The notes beneath the pieces were generated by a model. That model saw only the letters and a list, made by a program, of their open reading frames with translations, was not told the DNA's origin and ran no database searches. Below are positions 19,501 to 27,158 of a DNA stretch of 45,402 nucleotides, one piece after another. The position numbers and the translations under genes are program-made. The DNA comes from an uncultured Lachnospiraceae bacterium (lineage in GTDB: Bacteria > Bacillota > Clostridia > Lachnospirales > Lachnospiraceae), in contig CAMSTM010000006.1 in the NCBI GenBank assembly GCA_947063675.1, positions 1 to 45,402 of the forward strand. The letters are read 5' to 3'. Positions within the stretch are counted from its first letter, which is position 1; every line of letters starts with the position of its first letter.

Positions 19501-19705
19501 ACCGAATGTCTCCGCCGGCAGTCATCTTCTGGAAATTACTGCGTTCGGAAACAGAATTAACAGCTTTGGAACCCTCCACAACTGTAACCACACGGAAACC
19601 TGGATAGGCCCCAACGCATGGAGAACCACAGGCCCCGAATGGGCTTATGAATACCAGCTCCATGAAAGCGGGATTTTAGTCAGCCCGGTGGTGACAGAAA
19701 TTTAA
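16544..19705 (+). CDS. GH106-like glycoside hydrolase (alpha-L-rhamnosidase family)
   Basis: 1053 residues without a signal peptide, so intracellular. The N-terminal segment EYRGAPFWSWN, then GMGGAHIHCRTGMDLPYLG and ITWLYDEDRWPSGAAGG, is characteristic of GH106-type alpha-L-rhamnosidases and their relatives in Clostridia, which have a catalytic barrel followed by beta-sandwich domains. IFTDEPQF (about residue 240) and LTGHMMEEPT contain acidic residues likely to belong to the active site. The C-terminal about 300 residues look like a galactose-binding-type jelly roll (LYLNGQEVVSEINGYFTD region). It has a hairpin terminator. Divergent arrangement with a CUT1 operon suggests import of the oligosaccharide and cytoplasmic hydrolysis. 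The substrate could be a plant pectin fragment or a rhamnosylated glycoside; specificity within the family is unproven. Confidence 0.85.
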   Translation: MLYKKNGSPSLAKELFQNPTSEYRGAPFWSWNCKVNKEDIDHTLEDLHTMGMGGAHIHCRTGMDLPYLGKEFMDMVHYSHEKSNSLDMITWLYDEDRWPSGAAGGLVTKNPEYRMRFLVFSPEELPEKEDVKSEYGGSSAQPVSSGNRKFLAKYAVRLENGYLTSYRLLAPDAKEPEGSDIWYLYREIAGNDPWYNNQAYADTLNPKAIDRFIELTHEAYYRELGESFGDTVPAIFTDEPQFCHKQTLGFAEEKKKVILPFTDDFPETYEKAYGCNFFESFPECIWELPEGAVSVNRYHYHDHICERFATAFADNIGGWCRKHNIALTGHMMEEPTLMSQTAALGEAMRSYRSFDLPGIDMLCDWRELTTAKQAQSAVHQFGYEGMLSELYGVTNWNFDFRGHKLAGDWQAALGVTIRVHHLTWTSMAGEAKRDYPAAIGYQSPWYRKYSMIEDYFGRLNTALTRGTPEVKVGVIHPVESYWLYWGAKEQTDGIRQEMDYNFHKLTEWLLYGLIDFDFISEALWKDQTPDEALDAEGDLMTGKMKYDVIVVPNCVTIRRSTLKRLMAFRKRGGRVIFTGTVPSHVDALVCGDAADFADTCEKIGFAENLLLSALLPARTVDVHNQLGVRTDNLIYQMRADNGSKWLFLAHCRPMANPDIPQREELTIKISGAYRPVLYDAMTAETREVPYCHTKDSAGSTADCNAVWNTIIEETVFDHDSLLYLLVPEDAGNSSQITAKAGETAAKTQVVLPDFMDISLEEPNVRILDIAEAKFDDGDWQAPDEVLRIDNKFREILGYQLRMDAFPQPWVFPDSEEVRHKLSLRFRIDSEIAVKAPLLALEQAEKTKLYLNGQEVVSEINGYFTDRSIQTVTLPDLQPGENILIAEMPYYNKFNVEAMYLLGDFGVKVAGRSCTLTPLVQRLAFGDICTQGLPFYGASITYKIPVTVSRDCSLNVSVTQFRCPVMSVALDGRDCGNIALSPYELTIPNVSAGSHLLEITAFGNRINSFGTLHNCNHTETWIGPNAWRTTGPEWAYEYQLHESGILVSPVVTEI

Positions 19706-19722
19706 AACATACTGTATTAACC

Positions 19723-19759
19723 GGAAAACGGCACAGCCTGCAGGCTGTGCCGCTTTTCC
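19723..19759 (+). terminator. Hairpin terminator after the GH106-like gene
   Basis: A 22-bp perfect palindrome made of GGCACAGCCTG and CAGGCTGTGCC (19730-19751) is extended by GGAAAA/TTTTCC outside. It begins 18 bp after the stop codon. The T-run is part of the stem (19754-19757), so termination efficiency is uncertain, but the position and stability support a terminator. Confidence 0.7.
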
Positions 19760-19810
19760 TGTGCGCCCGGCGGCGCGCGTTTCCATAAGGTAGTCCTCCG
19801 TTCCCGTCCC

Positions 19811-19838
19811 TTGACAGATTCGCCCATGCCGATATAAT
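19811..19838 (+). promoter_or_regulatory. Sigma-A promoter of the AraC gene at 19918
   Basis: TTGACA (19811-19816), 16-bp spacer, TATAAT (19833-19838). The regulator gene starts 79 bp later. Confidence 0.8.
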
Positions 19839-19917
19839 TTACTATAAGAGCGCCGGAAAGGGTCTGCGCAGACAGCCGGCAGCGGACGCAACATTTAACT
19901 CGAAAAGGGGAACTGCC

Positions 19918-20820
19918 ATGGAGCTTCATAACATGACGCCGGACGAAATTTTTCCGAAAAAAAATCTGCCGTTATTTATCGGCAAATACTATCACACCAA
20001 CTTCGCGGACCTTAATCTGCATACCCATGATTTCATTGAAATCGCCTATGTCTGCGACGGAAAAGGCTACCATGTTTACAACGATACCACCTATCCCGTG
20101 TCCAAGGGCGACCTGTATATCATCAATTCCCGGACGCCCCATTGCTTTTATCCCACAGACCAGAATAACTCCGAACATCTGGTGGTTTACAACCTGTGCT
20201 TCCTTCCGCAGTTTATCGATACCATCAACATCCGTCTCTCCATTTTAACGGAGCTGACGGATATTATGCTGTATAAATCTCTTTATGAGGAGGAAATCAT
20301 CTACACGCCGGATTTAAAGCTCTCCGGCTCCATGCGCGCGGAAATCGAACAGCTTTATGAAAAAATGTATATGGAGTTTACTTCCGAGGAGCTTAATTAT
20401 ATGGATATCCTGCGTCTTTCCCTCTGCGAGCTGCTCCTGAAAATCCACAGATTTTATAAGATTAACCATACTCAGACGGAAAGTACGGTTTTCAGATACC
20501 GCCGCCAGTTGATTTCCGACTGTATCCAGTATCTGCGGGAAAATTATTCCCAGAAGATAACCATAGATGAGCTTTCCAACAACTTTTTCCTGAGTAAAAG
20601 CTATCTTTCAAGCCTGTTCAGGCAGGCTACCGGCTCCAGTGTGGTGGAATATCTGCAGCATATCCGAATTGACAAAGCCTGCGAGCTGCTCACCGGCACC
20701 GACCTTTCCATCACTGAAATCAGCGCATTGGTGGGCTATACCGACTATCGCTTTTTTAATAAATCCTTTAAAAAAATAACCGGCTGTACTGCACAGCAGT
20801 ACCGGAAAAACAGAGCCTGA
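19918..20820 (+). CDS. AraC family transcriptional regulator with cupin sensor
   Basis: 300 residues. The N-terminal cupin-type sugar-binding domain has HTHDFIEIAYVCDGKGYHVY and KGDLYIINSRTPHCF. The C-terminal about 100 residues carry two AraC-type helix-turn-helix units (ITIDELSNNFFLSKSYLSSLFRQ and ITEISALVGYTDYRFFNKSFKK). It has its own consensus promoter and an AAGGGG ribosome site. Downstream of the GH106-like gene and not in its transcript, it may regulate that glycosidase or the neighbouring CUT1 operon; the YesN-type regulator is a rival candidate. Confidence 0.92.
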   Translation: MELHNMTPDEIFPKKNLPLFIGKYYHTNFADLNLHTHDFIEIAYVCDGKGYHVYNDTTYPVSKGDLYIINSRTPHCFYPTDQNNSEHLVVYNLCFLPQFIDTINIRLSILTELTDIMLYKSLYEEEIIYTPDLKLSGSMRAEIEQLYEKMYMEFTSEELNYMDILRLSLCELLLKIHRFYKINHTQTESTVFRYRRQLISDCIQYLRENYSQKITIDELSNNFFLSKSYLSSLFRQATGSSVVEYLQHIRIDKACELLTGTDLSITEISALVGYTDYRFFNKSFKKITGCTAQQYRKNRA

Positions 20821-20832
20821 AACCGGCTCTTT
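20811..20832 (+). terminator. Weak hairpin at the end of the AraC gene
   Basis: AGAGCC (20812-20817) and GGCTCT (20825-20830) pair around the stop codon, followed by only TT. It is short, and listed only because no other terminator separates the converging genes. Confidence 0.3.
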
Positions 20833-20855
20833 AGCATGAACTGCATCCGCCGGTA

Positions 20856-21854
20856 TCAGGCTTCGACACCTTCCCCGTCAAAGGGCGGGATAAAGCTCTC
20901 TTTTGCCGTATCGCCCTCCTGGATAAAAGCGTTTTCCACTCCCAGCAAAAGGGCATAATCCACCACCGATTCGTATTCTCTTTTGGTGACCTTCCGGCAA
21001 AGCTCCCTGTAATCGCCTCCTTTTGCGCATCTTTCCGGAAAAATCTCCTTAAGCCGCTCAAAAGGCGTATACTGGTTCATCAGGCTCAGATACACTTTAT
21101 TGCCGTAAGTTTCATGAACATATCTGATGACATCCCTGGCGTTTTGTTTGTGGCCGGGCAGAAGCAGGTGCCTTACAATCACGCCCCGCCGCATCATTCC
21201 CCGCCCGTCAAAAAGCGGCGCTCCCAATCCCTGAACCATCTCTGAAAGAGCCGCCTTCGCCACAAAAGGATAGTCCGGTGCGGAGGAATACTTTTCCGAA
21301 AGCTTTTCATCCATATATTTAAAGTCCGTGAGAAAAATATCCACTACTCCTGAGAGCCTTCTGATTGTCTCCCTCTTTTCATAGCCGCTTCCGTTATAGA
21401 CAACGGGAATTACAAGCCCTCCGGCTTTCGCCTTTAGTACAGCCTCCATCACCTGAAGCACATAGTGGTCGGGGGTAACCAGATTGATGTTTTCCGCCCC
21501 TTTCTCTTGCAGTTCCAGAAAAATCTCCGCAAGACGCTCCGCCGAAACAGGCTTTCCTCTCTGTCCGGCAGCAATCTCATAATTCTGGCAGTAGACACAC
21601 CGCAGATTACAGCCCGAAAAAAACACGGTCCCGGAGCCTCTTTCCCCGGAGATACAGGGCTCCTCCCACATATGCAGCGCCGCTCTTGCCACAAAAATCC
21701 GCCCGTCCGAACGGCAAAATCCCAGCTCGCCTTGTTTACGCATGACATTGCATTCTCTGGGACACAAATTACAGGGGGAAACCGTTAACCCCGGCGCAGC
21801 TTTCTCTCCTGCCAAAGCTGCGGCCGCCGGCAATTTATTCTCCATACCGCTCAT
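20856..21854 (-). CDS. Radical SAM protein, PflA/PflX-like (COG1313 type)
   Basis: About 332 residues. The radical SAM cluster motif is FSGCNLRCVYCQN (CxxxCxxC), preceded by a cysteine-rich N-terminal segment CNLCPRECNVMRKQGELGFC. GSGYEKRETIRRLSGVVDIFLTDFKYMD and RHLLLPGHKQNARDV are typical of the stand-alone proteins annotated as pyruvate formate-lyase activating enzyme homologues. They use S-adenosylmethionine and an iron-sulphur cluster to make a radical; the target of this subgroup is not established. No formate-lyase gene is nearby. The start is uncertain: ATG at 21854 (GGAAG upstream, chosen), 21845 or 21908. Each choice overlaps the preceding membrane-protein gene, suggesting coupling. 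Confidence 0.85.
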   Translation of the reverse strand: MSGMENKLPAAAALAGEKAAPGLTVSPCNLCPRECNVMRKQGELGFCRSDGRIFVARAALHMWEEPCISGERGSGTVFFSGCNLRCVYCQNYEIAAGQRGKPVSAERLAEIFLELQEKGAENINLVTPDHYVLQVMEAVLKAKAGGLVIPVVYNGSGYEKRETIRRLSGVVDIFLTDFKYMDEKLSEKYSSAPDYPFVAKAALSEMVQGLGAPLFDGRGMMRRGVIVRHLLLPGHKQNARDVIRYVHETYGNKVYLSLMNQYTPFERLKEIFPERCAKGGDYRELCRKVTKREYESVVDYALLLGVENAFIQEGDTAKESFIPPFDGEGVEA

Positions 21855-23229
21855 CCCATTCTTCCCGGGGAATTGCCGTAATATTTCCCACATCATAGTA
21901 AATCTCATAAAAACGGTTAATCCAGTAATCCTTATCCTCCGTCATATCGGACTCGTGGGCTGTGCTGAAAATCGTTTCAAATTCTTTCCGAAGCTGAGGC
22001 ACCACCACAATACCGTCTCCCTCCGGGTCGTTTTTGTCCGCCAGAATCAGTTCGATTCTCTCATTTTCTTCCCTGTAAATCCTTGCAAGATTCACCAGAT
22101 TATCCAGATAGGTAAACACAAGCCACAGGCACAGTACGCTGACCAGACCGTATTTTGCGGCCCTAATCGCCTGCTCCTGGTCCGCCACATCCACAATTCC
22201 CTGAATACAGGCGATAAACAAAAAGACGCCCGCACCGAAAAAGGCTCTGTTCATAGGAGTCGGCGCCAGTGCCAGCGCGTAGCCTGTAGCCACAGCCGCC
22301 GCCAGGAATATAACCGTCTCGTTGTTTCGAATCTGCTGCCAGCTTCTCAGCTTTCTCTGCAGAACCAGAAACACCACCACTATGGCGGTAATCGCAATCA
22401 CCGTAAAGAACAGTTCCTCCAGATTCATGGTGATTTTGTAGGTTCGCGACAAAAGCCCCACAATCCCCGTGTACTCTCCCTCCGACATGGTTGCGCTCCG
22501 CTTCCTCACGCCGGGGGCGGACACCATGCCAAGCAGCCCTATGCACATACCGCAAAGCCCGGAAATCATAAAGGGATATATGCTTCTCTGCCCCCTCTTT
22601 CTCCTGCTCTGCCAGAAGTTAAGTCCGAATATCAAAACCAGCAGAAAGCCGCCGCCGGAGCTGTTCTCATTGCACCACCCGGCCAGTATGCCGAAAAAGA
22701 ATGCAACAGCCGCCAGCAGGGTTCCATGCTTTAGCTTATCCGCCCTTGCCAGAAAATATCGGTAAAAGGTGACAAAACCCAGAATGAAAACGCTTCCCCA
22801 CAAATAATTGCACGCGCCGCATATCCAGAGCATGGTCTGTCCGAAGCTCACCGCAAACCTCCACAAAAAGGTAATCACAAGCAGGAGCACAAATATATCA
22901 TATTTTCTTTTGCGCCGGATATTTGCGTACATCAGAAGAATCAGCCCTATGAACATAAGGCTGTTCACAAGATTAAACACCTGCTTGCTCACCGACAAAG
23001 ACAGCCGTACATTAAACTGCCCGACCACCCTTCCGCTGTTGGAAAGATATTCCCCGTACTGCTGCTTCACCAGCGCTCCCAGGCTGTCCGCCTTTGACAC
23101 GTCCATAAGATAAGCGTAATCGTCCGACCAGTAAGGGGTCAAAAAATTGTATGCATAAATCATAAAAAAAGAGGCTGCTATTATCAGCCAGAACAGCTGC
23201 TTTCTATGCTTTTCCCAAAATCCTGTCAC
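21835..23229 (-). CDS. Polytopic membrane protein, DUF6056-like (possible GT-C glycosyltransferase fold)
   Basis: 464 residues with about ten hydrophobic segments. The N-terminal helix is followed by an outside loop with the acidic pair in PYWSDDYAYL, as in GT-C membrane transferases whose first loop carries a catalytic Asp. GACNYLWGSVF and AGWCNENSSGGG are motifs I associate with DUF6056 proteins. These are thought to act on lipid-linked sugars or polymers at the outer membrane face, but no member's activity is known to me. The start is a GTG at 23229 with AAAGGAAACAAAA in front. It overlaps the radical SAM gene. Confidence 0.65.
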   Translation of the reverse strand: MTGFWEKHRKQLFWLIIAASFFMIYAYNFLTPYWSDDYAYLMDVSKADSLGALVKQQYGEYLSNSGRVVGQFNVRLSLSVSKQVFNLVNSLMFIGLILLMYANIRRKRKYDIFVLLLVITFLWRFAVSFGQTMLWICGACNYLWGSVFILGFVTFYRYFLARADKLKHGTLLAAVAFFFGILAGWCNENSSGGGFLLVLIFGLNFWQSRRKRGQRSIYPFMISGLCGMCIGLLGMVSAPGVRKRSATMSEGEYTGIVGLLSRTYKITMNLEELFFTVIAITAIVVVFLVLQRKLRSWQQIRNNETVIFLAAAVATGYALALAPTPMNRAFFGAGVFLFIACIQGIVDVADQEQAIRAAKYGLVSVLCLWLVFTYLDNLVNLARIYREENERIELILADKNDPEGDGIVVVPQLRKEFETIFSTAHESDMTEDKDYWINRFYEIYYDVGNITAIPREEWDERYGE

Positions 23230-23278
23230 TTTTGTTTCCTTTCCTGCGTTTTATTTCGCCCTGCCAATCAGCCTGTTT

Positions 23279-24877
23279 TCAAACCAAAACTTCAATCAGC
23301 GTCTTTCCTCCGCTTTGGCGCTCCCTCACCCCGGTTTCTTTTTTCTTATTAAAGCTGAAGGTCACCAGATAACCCGTATCCTGATGATAATCCTCCATAT
23401 ACCCAAGGAGTTGTTTCTCTCCGCTTTCATGATATTTCTCTCCCCGCCAGATTTTCATTTCTATCACAAAAATCTCTCCCCGATAATAAACCATCAAATC
23501 CGTACGGGACCGGCTTCTCGTAAGAGCTTCCATAGAATAGTTTCCTGTGCCGTTGATAATAGGCCTTAAATAAAGAAGAAAATATTTCCTTCCTTCTTCC
23601 TCCACAAACTTCTTCCCCATATGCGCATATAAATCCGTAAAATGTTCCGCAAATTTCTCCATTACCAGCCGCATATTAAGCCTGCCGCCATCTATGAACT
23701 GATTTTTGTCCTCCAAAGCCGCATCGCAGATTTCCACGTTCTTCATTTCGCTCATAGACAGATAATAATCAGATAACAGCGTATCAAAAATCCTGTTGGC
23801 CGGAACCACAAGCCCGTTCGCCTTTTTTATAATCCCAAACATTGCCGCCAAATCAATCACCGGATTAGACGCCACATAAGCGGTTCCTTTTCCGTTAAAA
23901 ATATGCTCCCGCAACATTTTATCCAGCTCGGGATAATTGATTACCTTGCCAATCAGGGATTCAAACAGGGTATTTTTTTCTGACAAAAGCAACTTCTCCG
24001 CTTCCTCAAAACCGTCAAGTGTCCACGCTTCAGCTTTTCCGCCCTTTTCGCCGCTGACCTTTTCATCCATCAGCTGACACAGTCTGGAAACAAGAAACGG
24101 GTATCCTGAAGTTTCATCGTAAAGCCTCCCGGCCATTTCGTCAATATCCATGCCGGTATGGTAATCCGCTTCGTATTCCTCCAGCATTCCGGCAATCCCT
24201 TCTTTAGACAGGCTCATATCCACATCAAAATCAGCCGCAATATTCCAGGGGCTGTTAACCTTATGTTCTTCCTCCGGCCGGATTTTTCTCTTTAGATTCT
24301 TCACATCATACACTCCTGCCAAAATAACAGACTGGAAAGCGGGCTGAACCATTCTCCTTATATATCCGGCACGGAGTTGTGCAAGAAAATCCAGAAACAC
24401 CTGATTGTTTGCCGCACTGTCAACTTCATCTATCATAAGAACTATTGGCTTGTCCAGAGCAGCGCAGATATCGCTGAAATCTTCAAAAAGCTCCTGTAAA
24501 GTAAACTCCCTGTTATCGTCATTTATATTTCCCTGAAGCTGTGCAACCGCTTCCTCAGCCTCTGCATGGTTCTCCAAACCTTTTCTTTTTAAAATTCTCA
24601 AAAATGATTTTGCAAATGCCTGAGAAAAAGAATTTGCATCTCTGAATTTGACATTGTCAAATGTCTGAAAATCCATTGAAACAACATAATAATCCCCTTG
24701 CAGATAATTCTCAAGCGCCATCAGCGTCGTAGTCTTTCCGTACTGCCTTGCTCTGTTGATTGTAAAATACTTTCCGGCATCAACCATAGCCTTCACCTTG
24801 CGCAGCCGCTCGTCAATGTTTACCATATAATGTATTTCCGGCATACATACTGCCGTCACGTTAAATTCCTTTGCCAT
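23279..24877 (-). CDS. AAA-ATPase-like protein fused to PD-(D/E)XK nuclease-like domain
   Basis: 532 residues. The N-terminal AAA-ATPase-like domain has a variant Walker A, NRARQYGKTTTL, and Walker B IVLMIDEVD. The C-terminal domain shows the nuclease-fold signature RTDLMVYYRGEIFVIEMKIWRG, with Asp and a Glu-x-Lys pair, typical of PDDEXK_9-type domains. This two-domain family is abundant in gut Bacteroidetes and Firmicutes; its role is unknown, and mobile-element or conflict functions have been proposed. The frame is open to 24940, but the ATG at 24877 starts MAKEFNVTA, the usual N-terminus. It is flanked by unrelated membrane-protein genes with 40-100 bp gaps, so operon membership is doubtful. 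Confidence 0.85.
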   Translation of the reverse strand: MAKEFNVTAVCMPEIHYMVNIDERLRKVKAMVDAGKYFTINRARQYGKTTTLMALENYLQGDYYVVSMDFQTFDNVKFRDANSFSQAFAKSFLRILKRKGLENHAEAEEAVAQLQGNINDDNREFTLQELFEDFSDICAALDKPIVLMIDEVDSAANNQVFLDFLAQLRAGYIRRMVQPAFQSVILAGVYDVKNLKRKIRPEEEHKVNSPWNIAADFDVDMSLSKEGIAGMLEEYEADYHTGMDIDEMAGRLYDETSGYPFLVSRLCQLMDEKVSGEKGGKAEAWTLDGFEEAEKLLLSEKNTLFESLIGKVINYPELDKMLREHIFNGKGTAYVASNPVIDLAAMFGIIKKANGLVVPANRIFDTLLSDYYLSMSEMKNVEICDAALEDKNQFIDGGRLNMRLVMEKFAEHFTDLYAHMGKKFVEEEGRKYFLLYLRPIINGTGNYSMEALTRSRSRTDLMVYYRGEIFVIEMKIWRGEKYHESGEKQLLGYMEDYHQDTGYLVTFSFNKKKETGVRERQSGGKTLIEVLV

Positions 24878-24980
24878 AAATCCACTTTCCTTCCCTCGTG
24901 AATTATTTATTATTGTACCAAAACTCGGCGTTCTTTCCAACTATTATTACAGCTTTCTGTTATTACAGCTTTCCTCATTC

Positions 24981-26651
24981 TCATTTTGCCCGGAACCCAT
25001 CTGTAATGTCATCGCCAATCAGCGCGCTCCTCTCCAGCATGAAATCATAGCATGTCCCCGGAAAAACATGATAGCTGTTAATTTCCTCCCCCGCGGAATA
25101 CCAGACAATATTTCCGTTCATCTCGCAGCTCTCCATATTCCCCTTTTCATAATCTTTCTGCACAATATAATAAGGGTCCTTTAACGTCTGTTTCACAAAC
25201 ACACCGGCCTCGGTAATATACTGGTCCCAGTAAGGGCTCACCGAGACTATAATGCAAAACAAAAGACTCCCTGCTGCAATCCCGTAAAACCCTCTTTTTT
25301 CACTGCTTAAATACTCCCCTGCCGCCATCATAATTACGGCAATCAAAAACCCAAGGCCGTATCTGATAAAAGGCGCCATAAAAAACCATACCCCGAGATT
25401 TCCCCATATGACAAGCCGGAGTACCGCAAGCTCCGGCCGTATTTTCTGCTTTCTCATCACTTTGGCCGCAAATGTCAAAAGCTCCAGTAACGCACTTAAA
25501 ATCGCCGCTCCCAGAAACATTTTCTCATAGCGTAACTGATTTTCCCACCAAATAGGAAGCCACTCCCTTACCGGCATGTCTGCCTTTGCCACATCGTACA
25601 GGCAGCGCCCCCAGACCTTAATCTGATTTGCGTCATGCACCAGATATTCCTCCGGTATTTTCCATTCCGGTGCAAAAAGGTCGATGCCGTTAAAGGGATA
25701 AAGAAGCCACCCGGAAATCAGATAATTTCTGATTAAAAACGGACATAAAACCAGGCACCCGCAGAAAAGATAACCTGCAATTTCCTTCCATCTTTTATCC
25801 CTGATAAGGCAAAGTGCCGGCCAAATCACAATCAGCGCAAGAAGCCCCGCCGAAAATTTCAGTGTGGCGGTATAGACCGCCGCAACGGACAGCAGAGAAT
25901 ACAGGATGGTATCCGAATCCCCCTCCAGCAGATTTTCGCACCATGCGGTAATCACAAACAATACAAAGAACATGGCGGCATAGTCCGTGGCCGGAGACAT
26001 ACTGCGGGTCACATTCACCAGCGTATAAAACAAGATGCCGATTCTCATCATATCTGTAACATGGTTTTCATGCCGGCGGAAATCCTTAAGTCCATGGAAA
26101 GCATACAGGCACATTGCCGTCTCCAGAAAACCGGTGGTGGTATGCAGCGCCGGGCCGGGCAGCCAGCCCAGGCTGAAAACAGCCGCAAAAGCCAGATAAG
26201 AACTGTTATAGGCATAGTGAAGCTGCAGATTGCCAAGTCCCTTAATCACCCCGTACTCCTCGTAGATTCGTATTGCCGCCGCATGGTAAATGTTGGTATC
26301 CGTATGAAATTCGCCTCTGGATGTAAAAAAGGCAATCAGCAAAATAAAGCAGCAGTAAAAAAATCCTTCCCATGAGCATACCACAGGACGGCATCTCTGC
26401 CACAGCGCCCCAAGCCTGTTTTTGCTCTTATATCCTGCAAAAATCGCCGCTCCCAAAAGCAGCATGTGGGCAAGCCCTCCCACCTTTGCGAAAATACTGA
26501 AAAATTCCGCATATACGGTAATGGTTATTACTCCCGCAATCAGGCAATAAATTAAGGTAAAATATCTGTTTTTGAACAGGCTCAGGATTCCTGTTCCGAT
26601 TAATGTGCAGACTGTAAACATATACAGCCAGCTTAAGACCGTTAAAAGCAT
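24981..26651 (-). CDS. Large polytopic membrane protein, LIC_10190-like
   Basis: 556 residues with about twelve hydrophobic segments. The loop after the third helix, SRGEFHTDTNIYHAAAIRIY with EEYGVIKGLGNLQLHYAYNSS, matches the conserved pattern I recall for LIC_10190-family membrane proteins (D-x-x-x-YH, GLGNL, NSS). These are probably glycosyltransferase-like, acting on surface glycans. The ATG at 26651 lies at the edge of a 144-bp region with a good minus-strand promoter and putative operators shared with the divergent small regulator gene at 26796. No signal peptide besides the first helix. Substrate unknown. Confidence 0.65.
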   Translation of the reverse strand: MLLTVLSWLYMFTVCTLIGTGILSLFKNRYFTLIYCLIAGVITITVYAEFFSIFAKVGGLAHMLLLGAAIFAGYKSKNRLGALWQRCRPVVCSWEGFFYCCFILLIAFFTSRGEFHTDTNIYHAAAIRIYEEYGVIKGLGNLQLHYAYNSSYLAFAAVFSLGWLPGPALHTTTGFLETAMCLYAFHGLKDFRRHENHVTDMMRIGILFYTLVNVTRSMSPATDYAAMFFVLFVITAWCENLLEGDSDTILYSLLSVAAVYTATLKFSAGLLALIVIWPALCLIRDKRWKEIAGYLFCGCLVLCPFLIRNYLISGWLLYPFNGIDLFAPEWKIPEEYLVHDANQIKVWGRCLYDVAKADMPVREWLPIWWENQLRYEKMFLGAAILSALLELLTFAAKVMRKQKIRPELAVLRLVIWGNLGVWFFMAPFIRYGLGFLIAVIMMAAGEYLSSEKRGFYGIAAGSLLFCIIVSVSPYWDQYITEAGVFVKQTLKDPYYIVQKDYEKGNMESCEMNGNIVWYSAGEEINSYHVFPGTCYDFMLERSALIGDDITDGFRAK

Positions 26652-26721
26652 TTGATTTTCTCTTTCTTACTTCCCGTTTATACCATCCCGCGCAGTTATA
26701 CATGCCGGTTTATTACTGTTT

Positions 26722-26772
26722 ATATAGTAACTATATGAATGGGATTCGTCAAGCAATTACTTTTCATATAGT
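26722..26772. promoter_or_regulatory. Three ACTATATG/CATATAGT half-sites in a divergent promoter region
   Basis: ATATAGT-A-ACTATAT (26722-26736) is a 15-bp palindrome, and ACTATATGAA (26730-26739) recurs inverted as TTCATATAGT (26763-26772), a perfect 10-bp inverted repeat. The copies overlap the -10 region of the minus-strand promoter and a TATAGT box on the plus strand. They are likely operators of the adjacent Cro/C1-type regulator. Confidence 0.55.
26724..26752 (-). promoter_or_regulatory. Minus-strand promoter for the LIC_10190-like gene
   Basis: TTGACG (26747-26752), 17-bp spacer, TACTAT (26724-26729). The spacer and -10 contain two of the repeated half-sites. Confidence 0.6.
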
Positions 26773-26795
26773 ATGTATGTAAAGGCAGGTATCTT

Positions 26796-27038
26796 ATGAA
26801 AAATGAATTATATACAATGAATCAGTATGGTAAAATAACGATTGATATTAAGACCTTCATGGATGAAAAACGCATTAACAGAAACATGCTGGCAAGAGCG
26901 ATTAATGCCCGCTTTGAAGTCATCGACAAATGGTACGGCGGGCATGTTGAAAAAATCGATGCGGATGTGCTTGCACGTATCTGCTTTGTACTGGAGTGTA
27001 CCCCGGGGGATATTATTCAATACACGGAATCCGACTGA
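26796..27038 (+). CDS. Small Cro/C1-type (XRE, YozG-like) transcriptional regulator
   Basis: 80 residues. ITIDIKTFMDEKRINRNMLARAINARFEVIDKW contains the DNA-binding helices, followed by DADVLARICFVLECTPGDIIQYTESD, the typical end of the short HTH_26/YozG group (often written LARICxxLxCxPGDIIxY). It forms most of a single DNA-binding domain with no sensor domain. The ATG follows an AAGGCAGGT site. The three inverted half-sites just upstream point to autoregulation and control of the divergent membrane protein gene. The gene ends 120 bp before mutS2, which has its own likely promoter. Confidence 0.88.
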   Translation: MKNELYTMNQYGKITIDIKTFMDEKRINRNMLARAINARFEVIDKWYGGHVEKIDADVLARICFVLECTPGDIIQYTESD

Positions 27039-27058
27039 CTCTTTTAATTCCGAAAAGG

Positions 27059-27087
27059 TTTTCAATTCCCGGAGAATTATGTATAAT
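27059..27087 (+). promoter_or_regulatory. Probable promoter of mutS2
   Basis: TATAAT (27082-27087) lies 17 bp after TTTTCA (27059-27064), which is a weak -35. The mutS2 ATG is at 27159. Confidence 0.5.
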
Positions 27088-27158
27088 AGGCACAGTGTTA
27101 CATTTTCATGCGCCGGATTGCATGTCTTTGCATTGCTGTGGGGACAGGGAGAAAATTT

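Noticed and set aside
21742-22734. 330-codon plus-strand open frame
   Set aside because: Antisense to the DUF6056-like and radical SAM genes; His/Gln-rich composition typical of shadow frames.
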